Shown: positions 1 through 6,298 of the stretch, in pieces | Position numbering within the stretch: position 1 is the first letter of the stretch | Layout of the letters: every line of letters begins with the position of its first letter | NCBI GenBank assembly: GCA_038248745.1 | Contig: JBBRXC010000042.1 | Location: 1-12,186 of the forward strand | Length of the DNA: 12,186 nucleotides | Origin: JAENWH01 sp038248745 | GTDB lineage: Bacteria; Bacillota; Clostridia; Peptostreptococcales; Anaerovoracaceae | Direction: 5' to 3' | Notes under the pieces: generated by a model | Told to the model about the DNA's origin: nothing | The model's database searches: none | What the model saw: the letters and a program-made list of their open reading frames with translations, nothing else | Program-made: the position numbers and the translations under genes

Positions 1-112
1 TGGAGGACATTAACGATACCGACTAAACCAAAAAGAGCAAATTAAGAATTATAGGAGTGCGACACAATCAGCAAATCTTTAAAAATAACTTTATAAATAA
101 AAATTAATTAAA

Positions 113-691
113 ATGGGATACTACAGAGGAACCAAAGTAAAATGTACAAAACCGGAATTATTATTAACCGGTAGCACCTTTAATAAAGAATGGAATGACT
201 TTATTATAAATGTAAAAGATGGAATAACGGAATATTACTGCAGTAAGGAATATTTGAATGATGCAATAATTGAATTATCTAAACAGCATCCATACGAAAC
301 CTTCACAGGGGTAACATGGACAGATGATGATTATGAAGATGCTATTGAATACACTTCGTTAATAAAAAATGGAGAAGTGGAATTAGTAAAAATTGCCCCT
401 TATTATCAGATATTTTTCCCGGAAATAAATGATGTGGATTATCATTCATTAAAAGGAAGATTTAAGGAACAAATAAACCTTTATCTCAACCGAATTGACC
501 TTGTAAATGAAGGTAAGGATGATGAATCCGTTTTTGATATTCTAAATGACAAGAAGGATGAAGAAGGATTCAAATCTTATTTTACTATTACCTGGGAAAA
601 TGATAAGCACATTTTCAGGGCAACCAAAAGATTTACATCAATGGTAGTTGTTGATTATCAAAGAAAAAATCCTGAAAATCCTGAAGTTTAA
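113..691 (+). CDS. Hypothetical protein, 192 residues, acidic, unrecognised
   Basis: I do not recognise this protein family. It is a soluble-looking, acidic, mixed alpha/beta protein with no signal peptide, membrane segment or catalytic motif that I can see. Its middle part (roughly residues 60-105) is rich in aromatic and acidic residues, including HPYETF, TWTDDDYED and APYYQIFFPE. The C-terminal third has a strand-like stretch around YFTITWEND. The ATG at 113 follows an A/T-only leader with no Shine-Dalgarno sequence, as is common in Bacteroidota. A second small gene in the same direction starts about 55 bp after its stop, so the two could be co-transcribed. Local GC is low: the line 361-420 is about 28% by hand count. 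The length, clean start and stop and coding-like composition support a real gene. Its position beside a defence island makes accessory or mobile-element cargo plausible, but that is inference only. Confidence 0.7.
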   Translation: MGYYRGTKVKCTKPELLLTGSTFNKEWNDFIINVKDGITEYYCSKEYLNDAIIELSKQHPYETFTGVTWTDDDYEDAIEYTSLIKNGEVELVKIAPYYQIFFPEINDVDYHSLKGRFKEQINLYLNRIDLVNEGKDDESVFDILNDKKDEEGFKSYFTITWENDKHIFRATKRFTSMVVVDYQRKNPENPEV

Positions 692-746
692 AAAGTTTCA
701 GAAGATTTATCCTACAATAACCTTGATGATCTTAAAACAAATAACT

Positions 747-1202
747 ATGATGAGATATAAATATACAATTGAAGAAATGATTCAGTTTATTGCTGAATAC
801 GATAAAGGGAACCAAATAATTGCTGAATACAAAGAAGCAGAAGATATTGAAACCATTACCGAAGAAGATATTATGAACTTATTTGGAGATACTTACTTAA
901 CATATAACATATATTATGTTGGGCCATATTATTGGAGCGGAAGTGATTATGTTTTTATATCAGATTATGATCAATATCTGATAGATAAAGGTTACGACCC
1001 AATTTCCGAGGATTTTCTTGATGAATTAAATAGAATCGATTATCGAATTATTCCTACTGTTGATACTGTTCAGTTATGTGATGTTGAAAATGAAGATTGG
1101 TCGAACTTTTCTTGCACATTGGAAGAATTGATTTCTTCAAATGGTATAGATGAAAGAGTTATTCGTTGGCTTGGAGTCCCGAGAATACCTGGTTTGATTT
1201 AG
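747..1202 (+). CDS. Hypothetical protein, about 151 residues, acidic and tyrosine-rich
   Basis: The family is not recognised. The frame is open from an ATG at 648, but that start would overlap the preceding gene by 44 bp and would add a lysine- and isoleucine-rich leader that looks like out-of-frame coding. The paired ATG codons at 747 and 750 follow an A-rich leader and give a protein starting MMRYKYTIEEM, so I prefer 747. The protein is strongly acidic and rich in tyrosine (for example NIYYVGPYYW near its centre), with one cysteine in QLCDVENED and another in NFSCTLEEL. There is no signal peptide, membrane helix or enzyme motif. A 12-base direct repeat at 789-800 and 819-830 encodes a short internal duplication (IAEYDKGNQ, then IAEYKEAED). 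The gene follows the 113-691 gene by 55 bp and may be co-transcribed with it. Function unknown. Confidence 0.65.
   Translation: MMRYKYTIEEMIQFIAEYDKGNQIIAEYKEAEDIETITEEDIMNLFGDTYLTYNIYYVGPYYWSGSDYVFISDYDQYLIDKGYDPISEDFLDELNRIDYRIIPTVDTVQLCDVENEDWSNFSCTLEELISSNGIDERVIRWLGVPRIPGLI
789..830 (+). repeat. Two copies of a 12-base direct repeat inside a gene
   Basis: The 12-mer ATTGCTGAATAC occurs at 789-800 and again at 819-830. The period is 30 bp, so the copies are in the same reading frame and repeat the residues IAEY ten residues apart. This looks like a small in-frame duplication in an amphipathic helix. A role at the DNA level is not indicated. Confidence 0.6.
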
Positions 1203-1283
1203 CTTAAGATTGGAATGTGATTTTGTAACCGGAGAAATTGATGTCAGATATTTTGAAATAATCAGGCTAAGAATCCCTTCTTG

Positions 1284-1296
1284 GCCTATTATAGGC
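1284..1296. promoter_or_regulatory. Candidate operator: perfect 13-base palindrome upstream of the XRE regulator
   Basis: GCCTAT at 1284-1289 and ATAGGC at 1291-1296 are perfect inverted arms around a single central T. The site lies in the non-coding gap about 95 bp before the start of the XRE-type regulator gene. A 9-base direct repeat, AATGGTAAT, occurs at 1300-1308, just after the palindrome, and again at 1380-1388, just before that gene's start codon. Small XRE proteins bind DNA as dimers at such dyads and often regulate themselves, so this is a plausible autoregulatory site. A chance palindrome of this length in a gap of about 190 bp cannot be excluded. Confidence 0.3.
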
Positions 1297-1329
1297 AATA
1301 ATGGTAATAGAAATATCTTTAATAACTTA

Positions 1330-1358
1330 AAAAACATCTCAACCAGTGAGATATTTTT
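1330..1358 (+). terminator. Probable intrinsic terminator between the upstream genes and the BREX operon
   Basis: AAAAACATCTC (1330-1340) pairs with GAGATATTTTT (1348-1358) across a 7-base loop, giving 10 of 11 pairs with one A/C mismatch. The 3' arm ends in five T residues, and the 5' arm starts with A residues, so it could act in both directions. The GC-containing core is only five pairs, which is weak. It sits 128 bp after the stop of the 747-1202 gene and about 34 bp before the XRE regulator, where a boundary between two transcription units would be expected. Confidence 0.5.
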
Positions 1359-1391
1359 CATACCTTTATTTGCATTATAAATGGTAATCTA

Positions 1392-1580
1392 ATGAATCGA
1401 ATAAAGGAAGTACTCGATGAGAAAGGAATAAAACAGGTTTGGCTTTCGGAAAAACTCGATAAATCGTACAATATGGTCAATTCATATTGTCAGAACAGAA
1501 GGCAGCCATCCCTGGAAATTTTATACCAGATTGCAAAAATTTTAAAAGTTGATGTGAAGGATCTGATCATAAGTAAATAA
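1392..1580 (+). CDS. XRE/Cro-CI family transcriptional regulator, 62 residues
   Basis: A minimal single-domain helix-turn-helix protein. The XRE fold covers nearly the whole chain. The first helix is around residues 2-11, the positioning helix around 14-22 (KQVWLSEKL), and the recognition helix around 25-32 (SYNMVNSY). The family's conserved tail NRRQPSLEILYQIAKILKVD follows, ending in DLI. There is no other domain, so it should act only through DNA binding, probably as a dimer. It is the first gene of the defence operon: its stop lies 10 bp before the GTG of the BrxA-like gene. Small XRE proteins in this place resemble controller proteins of restriction-modification systems, which delay or damp expression of toxic components. 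I infer a similar role here. A palindrome and direct repeats upstream are candidate binding sites. Confidence 0.9.
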   Translation: MNRIKEVLDEKGIKQVWLSEKLDKSYNMVNSYCQNRRQPSLEILYQIAKILKVDVKDLIISK

Positions 1581-1590
1581 TTATCGAATC

Positions 1591-2325
1591 GTGAAACAAG
1601 AGAAAACTGTACATACAAGCAGGACAATAATGTTTTCGGAGCTTGCAAAGGTTATGAACCATGGCATAGAGGATGATAATTATATTGATTCGTTGCAACA
1701 AAACGTCATTAATAAAGCTACCCAATCGGGCATATCAAAAACCTCACGCTATTTAAAAAGTTTGTATGATTTTGATTTGTCACAACCAGAATTTAGAGCA
1801 TTTAAACATTTCTGGAACATGGCTAGTGAAAATGACAGACCCATCCTCGCATTGCTTTATGCCATCCATAACGACCACCTATTAAGTGAAAGCATTCCTA
1901 TAATAACAACTACAGAATTGGGGAAGAAAGCTACCGTAGAAAGTATTGAAGATAATATTGAAACCCTTTACCCTAAAAAGTATTCTGCTAATACTCGCAG
2001 GTCTATGGCTCAGAACATCGCCAGTTCCTGGAAACAAGCTGGATTTATTACTGGTAAAGTAAAAAACATCCGTACCCAACCTGAAATAAGTTACCAGGTA
2101 GTTGCTTTTGCATCCCTGTTGGCCTATCTGAATGGTGTTAGGGGTGACTTTATATTAAAAAGCAACTGGATAAAAGCATTTTGTTTGGATGATAAAACAA
2201 TCCGTTATCTGCTAATGGAAGCCAGTAAAAGAGATTTGCTTCAATATCAGTTTGCCGGAAATGTTACTTCCATAACTTTTAATAAACTATTAACCAAATT
2301 GGATATAAATGGCTTCGAAAATTGA
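1591..2325 (+). CDS. brxA: BREX system protein in the BrxA position (BrxA-like), 244 residues
   Basis: The gene lies directly before brxB, which is where brxA (DUF1819) stands in type 1 BREX operons. BrxA is a small DNA-binding protein needed for full phage exclusion in characterised systems. At 244 residues it is somewhat longer than the usual length of about 200, and similarity to the classical family is weak by eye. The call therefore rests mainly on position and on a helical, winged-helix-like pattern. Notable segments are ANTRRSMAQNIASSWKQAGFI in the middle, which looks like a helix-turn-helix and hairpin unit (around residues 134-154), and DKTIRYLLMEASKRDLLQY near the end. The GTG at 1591 is preferred over the ATG at 1630 because it is 10 bp after the regulator's stop and keeps the segment KTVHTSRTIMF, which resembles the conserved N-terminus of such proteins. 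Its 3' end overlaps brxB by 17 bp, which suggests translational coupling. Confidence 0.7.
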   Translation: MKQEKTVHTSRTIMFSELAKVMNHGIEDDNYIDSLQQNVINKATQSGISKTSRYLKSLYDFDLSQPEFRAFKHFWNMASENDRPILALLYAIHNDHLLSESIPIITTTELGKKATVESIEDNIETLYPKKYSANTRRSMAQNIASSWKQAGFITGKVKNIRTQPEISYQVVAFASLLAYLNGVRGDFILKSNWIKAFCLDDKTIRYLLMEASKRDLLQYQFAGNVTSITFNKLLTKLDINGFEN

Positions 2326-2854
2326 TCAGCTATTGTCAGCTTTTGAATTGGTTGTGAATGAACCATGGCCGACATCATTATCAGGACAGGAAAGAATCTG
2401 GTTTCTGGTTTATGACCCATCTGAACAGCGTAAAATTGACCTCCGCCTGGAAGATTTTGAAACTGCTACTATGAAAGCAAATAAGAAATGGGTTCTAATT
2501 TCTTTAAAGAATTGTTTCCCTTCCTGGATGGCAAATCATGATTATAAAGAAGAGTATTTCAATGACCCAGAGACCCTGGTGGATCAGTTAGAGGTTGAGT
2601 TTAAACATTATGCCATTCAGTTTTTAACTTCAGAGATTGAAAAGCAAAATCTTGATGACAATACTTTGATTGTAGTCAAGGACATTTCTTCACTATTTGG
2701 GTTTAACCGGATATCAGACGTATTAAACGGATGTGCAGCTGCTTTTAAAGGCCGTGTTCTGATATTCTTTCCCGGTGAATTTGAAAAGAACCACTATCGT
2801 TTGCTCGATGCCAGAGACGGATGGAGTTACCTTGCCAGACCCATATTAGCCTAA
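2309..2854 (+). CDS. brxB: BREX protein BrxB (DUF1788), 181 residues
   Basis: Recognised as BrxB, a core component of type 1 BREX that is essential for exclusion in characterised systems and thought to act as an adaptor to other BREX proteins such as PglZ. The family's hallmarks are visible in order: PWPTSLSGQERIWFLVYDP near residues 19-37, the motif FETATMKANKKW, the segment FPSWMANHDYKEEYFNDPE, the strand and turn VVKDISSLFGFNRISDVL, and the C-terminal block FFPGEFEKNHYRLLDARDGW (153-172) followed by SYLARPI. Length fits the family. The ATG at 2309 overlaps the end of the BrxA-like gene by 17 bp, and brxC starts 12 bp after its stop. There is no sign of truncation or of missing conserved blocks. 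Confidence 0.92.
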   Translation: MASKIDQLLSAFELVVNEPWPTSLSGQERIWFLVYDPSEQRKIDLRLEDFETATMKANKKWVLISLKNCFPSWMANHDYKEEYFNDPETLVDQLEVEFKHYAIQFLTSEIEKQNLDDNTLIVVKDISSLFGFNRISDVLNGCAAAFKGRVLIFFPGEFEKNHYRLLDARDGWSYLARPILA

Positions 2855-2866
2855 CCATATCTTATA

Positions 2867-5800
2867 ATGAAAAACAAAGAACTTTTTACCCTGAATCCCG
2901 ATGATAATAACCTCATCAATGATGGTGTAGTCGAAATTAACACTGCCAAAGACGAGAAAGGACTTCAAATCATCCATCACGAACTTAAAACTTTTGTTTG
3001 TGAAGGTGAATATCAAAGGGGACTGTATCGCATCCTGGATACTTATCTGAAGCATCTTGACCAGCCAAAACAACCAGCTGCTTGGGTAAGTGGATTTTTT
3101 GGAAGTGGGAAATCTCACCTGGTAAAAATCCTGGGGTATTTGTGGGAAGATTTTGAATTTCCAAATGGTGAAACGGCCAGGTCAATTAAACCATTACCCG
3201 ATGATGTCAATGATTTAATGGTGGAATTGATCAGAAGACAAAAAATATGCGACAGGCTCTCAATCTCTGGCACTCTGAAAGATTTTCCATCAGCTGATAT
3301 CAGATATTCCTTTTTACAATTATTCCTTAATAAACTTGGTTTACCTGCACAGTACCATCATTTTAAATTTGTTTACTGGGCAAAACAAGAAGGCCTTTAT
3401 GACGATTTAAAATCCTTGATTGAAGCACAAGGAAAGAACTTCAGACAAGAGTATGAGAACTTGTTTGTCTCCTCTGCTCTGGCTAAAGCAGTGTTGGAAT
3501 TGAAACCCGAATTTGCTGAAAACGAAGCAAAAGTAAAGGAGAATTTTAAAGCAAATTTTCGCAGAATTGAAAGCATTAACAGGGAACAATTTATCGAATG
3601 TATCCGGCATGAAATCCTTCCAATGTTTTTCGGAGATAAAATTCCCCTGACTATAATCGTTCTTGACGAAATTCAACAATTCATTGGCACCGACAGCGAT
3701 AAAAGTATTGATGTGCAAAACCTTGCACAGGATATCTGCAGCAATTTTGAAGGTAAGTTTCTCCTGATAGGAACTGGCCAGAATGCTCTTTCTGAAACCA
3801 GTTTGCTGCAAAGACTGCAAGACCGGTTTACGGTAAAAGTCTCCTTGTCTGATACCGATGTTGAAACCGTAACACGGAAAACAGTATTGGAAAAGAAGCC
3901 ATCTGCTATAAAAAATCTTGATGTAACATTGGAAGGTGCTTTAGGGGAAATCTCACGTAATCTGTCAGGAACTGATTTTGGCTATGTTACCAGCGACCGG
4001 TCTGTTTTGGTAGCTGATTATCCTATCCTACCATCTACAAGAAAATTCTGGAAAAAGATCTTACAGGTGATTGATACAGCTGGTACTTCAGGGCAATTGA
4101 GAAGTCAGTTGCGTATTGTGGATGAAAGTATAAAGAAAGTAGCTGATAAAGAAGTCGGGAATATTGTTCCTGCTGACCTGATTTTTGAGCAGAAACAAGC
4201 GCAGCTTCTTCAAAATGCATTACTCTTAAATGATACCAACAACTTAATTGTTGGAAGAAAATCAAAAGGTGGAGACGCTTACCTGGAAGGCCGAATTTTA
4301 AGTATCATATTCCTTATTGAGCAATTGCCCAAAGATGGTACCGGAAGTCGTATAAAATCGAATGAAACGACAATAGCGGAATTACTTCTCGATAACATCA
4401 CTGAATCATCCGATAAATTCAGAACAAAAGTTAAAGATCTGATCAAAAAGATGGTGGATGAAAAGGTTTTAATGGTCGTAAAAGATGAATTCAAACTTCA
4501 GACAAAAATCGGTGCCGAGTGGGAAAAGGAATATACCACTCAGGCAGTAAAACTGAACAGTTCAGGTGACGATTTAATACAAGGATTGCGTAATGAGAAG
4601 ATCATTTCTTTTTTCAAAGATAAAACCCGAACCATTAAAGTCCTGCACGGAACTTCAAAGCAGATACGTGATTTCGAAATTTGGGATAAGGCAGAAAGAC
4701 CTGTTACTACACATAAACTCAATGTTTGGGTACGTGATGGATGGAATGAAAATGAATCTTCCTTAATTAATGAAATTCGTGAAGAGGGGGCAGACGCACC
4801 GCTTGCATATACATATGTGAAAAAATTTCGTGACCAGGATCTTAGAAGTGCCATAATTCAATTTATTGCAGCAGATAAAACCCTGGATGCCAAAGGTCAG
4901 CCAGCAACTCCTGAAGAGGAACAGGCGAAGAAAAGCATGGAAACCCGTAAAGGGTTGGCCAAGATCGAAATGGAAGAGCTTGTAGGTAAAATTTGTATGG
5001 AGAGTGTGGTTTACCTGGCCGGAGGAAATAAAGTTGAAACGGGTACCATAAAAGATAATATTGACGATGCTTTAAACAGTATTGCAGACAGGCAATTCCC
5101 TGAATTCAAGGGGAAAGCTGATTATAAAGATTGGGATAAAGCTTTAACCAAAGCATTGGCTGGGGATCCTGATGCCTTAAAAAAGATTAGCTGGGATAAA
5201 GAACCAAAAGATCATCCTGTAGCCATAGAGATTTTAAGATTTATTGGAAACAGCACGAAACAAGGAAAAGAAATCCGGAATCAATTTACCAAATCACCCT
5301 ATGGATGGAGCCAGGATGCAATTGATACAATTATTCTATTATTAAGGAATACGGAACATATTTCCACCTTAGAACCCAGTTTAAATCAGGCAAAAATCGG
5401 GAATGCAGCTTTTAAAAAGGAAGTACATACCTTAACGGCTGCCGATAAAATAAAACTCAGGAAATTATACCAAGATGCTGGTATCTCCTGTAAACCGGGA
5501 GAAGAGTTTCTGCATTCCAACACTTATTTGAATCAACTGAAAGAACTCGCTTATTCAATTGGAGGTGATGCCCCCAAGCCTGAACCTCTCAATATACAGT
5601 TTCTCAAAGACATTGAAAACCTGGATGGGAATGAACGATTGTTGAGAATATTAGTTGAACAGGAAGACCTGAGCACAAAAAATTCAGATTGGAAAAAGAA
5701 GTCAGCTTTGGTTAGCAAAAGGGAGCCAGTTTGGAATTTGTTGGTGGATTTGGCCAATTATGCTAACTCCAGCGAAAGCATGGAAAAATTAAGAGAAGAA

Positions 5801-6298
5801 ATTGATGCTATTCGTGAAAACCGATTACTGCTTCAGGAACCAGATCCCATACAATCTAAATTGACAGACCTCACAGAAAAGCTGAAGACCAGATTGAATG
5901 AGTTAAAGCAAGGTTTTAATGATCTCTATGACACAAAGATGGACGACTTGCAAGCAAATGAATATTTCAGCAAACTGACCCCGGAACAAAAACATCCTAT
6001 TTTGCGAAACCATCAGCTTTTAGCAAAACCAGAAATAAAACCGCTTGACTCGAAATCTCTGTTGCTACAATTGCAAAAGGCATCACTCGAAGGTTGGGAG
6101 ACTAAAATTGCTGCATTGCCAGGGCAATTTCAGGCTGCATTGGAAGATGCCATTAAATTGATGGCACCCCAGGCAATTACATACGACTTGCCAAGGAAAA
6201 CGATTTCAAACCAGGCTGATGTGGATGCTTACATCACTGAAATTAAAGCTGAATTAGAAAAACTTTTAAAAGAATCCGGTTCAATTATTCTTAAATAA
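2867..6298 (+). CDS. brxC: BREX P-loop ATPase BrxC (DUF6079), 1143 residues
   Basis: BrxC is the large ATPase of BREX, required for defence in known systems and thought to be a motor or switch working with BrxB, PglX and PglZ on DNA. The N-terminal ATPase core is intact. The Walker A motif GFFGSGKSH is at residues 76-84, and the Walker B motif IIVLDEIQQF has its acidic pair at D267-E268. A sensor-like strand LLIGTGQNAL follows about 30 residues later. The rest is a long helical region typical of the family. A coiled-coil-like stretch lies close to the C-terminus (around TDLTEKLKTRLNELKQGF). Its length is close to the usual size of about 1,200 residues. The ATG at 2867 is 12 bp after brxB. Its TAA stop shares one base with the pglX start (TAATG at 6296-6300), so the two proteins are probably made in a coupled way. 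Confidence 0.93.
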   Translation: MKNKELFTLNPDDNNLINDGVVEINTAKDEKGLQIIHHELKTFVCEGEYQRGLYRILDTYLKHLDQPKQPAAWVSGFFGSGKSHLVKILGYLWEDFEFPNGETARSIKPLPDDVNDLMVELIRRQKICDRLSISGTLKDFPSADIRYSFLQLFLNKLGLPAQYHHFKFVYWAKQEGLYDDLKSLIEAQGKNFRQEYENLFVSSALAKAVLELKPEFAENEAKVKENFKANFRRIESINREQFIECIRHEILPMFFGDKIPLTIIVLDEIQQFIGTDSDKSIDVQNLAQDICSNFEGKFLLIGTGQNALSETSLLQRLQDRFTVKVSLSDTDVETVTRKTVLEKKPSAIKNLDVTLEGALGEISRNLSGTDFGYVTSDRSVLVADYPILPSTRKFWKKILQVIDTAGTSGQLRSQLRIVDESIKKVADKEVGNIVPADLIFEQKQAQLLQNALLLNDTNNLIVGRKSKGGDAYLEGRILSIIFLIEQLPKDGTGSRIKSNETTIAELLLDNITESSDKFRTKVKDLIKKMVDEKVLMVVKDEFKLQTKIGAEWEKEYTTQAVKLNSSGDDLIQGLRNEKIISFFKDKTRTIKVLHGTSKQIRDFEIWDKAERPVTTHKLNVWVRDGWNENESSLINEIREEGADAPLAYTYVKKFRDQDLRSAIIQFIAADKTLDAKGQPATPEEEQAKKSMETRKGLAKIEMEELVGKICMESVVYLAGGNKVETGTIKDNIDDALNSIADRQFPEFKGKADYKDWDKALTKALAGDPDALKKISWDKEPKDHPVAIEILRFIGNSTKQGKEIRNQFTKSPYGWSQDAIDTIILLLRNTEHISTLEPSLNQAKIGNAAFKKEVHTLTAADKIKLRKLYQDAGISCKPGEEFLHSNTYLNQLKELAYSIGGDAPKPEPLNIQFLKDIENLDGNERLLRILVEQEDLSTKNSDWKKKSALVSKREPVWNLLVDLANYANSSESMEKLREEIDAIRENRLLLQEPDPIQSKLTDLTEKLKTRLNELKQGFNDLYDTKMDDLQANEYFSKLTPEQKHPILRNHQLLAKPEIKPLDSKSLLLQLQKASLEGWETKIAALPGQFQAALEDAIKLMAPQAITYDLPRKTISNQADVDAYITEIKAELEKLLKESGSIILK

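Noticed and set aside
1..45. Possible tail of an upstream gene at the left edge
   Set aside because: All three forward frames hit a stop within the first 45 bases (12-14, 24-26 and 43-45), so any of them could be a C-terminus and nothing allows a choice.
648..746. Longer version of the second hypothetical gene starting at the ATG at 648
   Set aside because: It would overlap the preceding gene by 44 bp and add a lysine- and isoleucine-rich leader that looks like out-of-frame translation. The ATG at 747 has a typical A-rich leader.
1137..1361. A 74-codon reading frame on the - strand starting MKNISLVEMF
   Set aside because: It overlaps the 3' end of a better + strand gene, its start lies in the hairpin region, and its hydrophobic look follows from the AT-rich complement. 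No upstream signal or family match.
1361..1368. TACCTTTA, a 7 of 8 match to the Bacteroidota -7 promoter element TAnnTTTG, ahead of the XRE gene; a similar TAACTTTA is at 86-93
   Set aside because: Neither has a TTTG element at the expected upstream distance, and such near matches are frequent in AT-rich DNA. Too weak to list as promoters.
1198..1380. A 60-codon open frame (+ strand) in the gap before the XRE gene, reading through the palindrome and hairpin
   Set aside because: It has no ATG or GTG at a plausible place, only a TTG at 1210 without a leader, and its translation resembles no family I know. It could be a decayed gene remnant, but AT-rich non-coding DNA gives such frames by chance.
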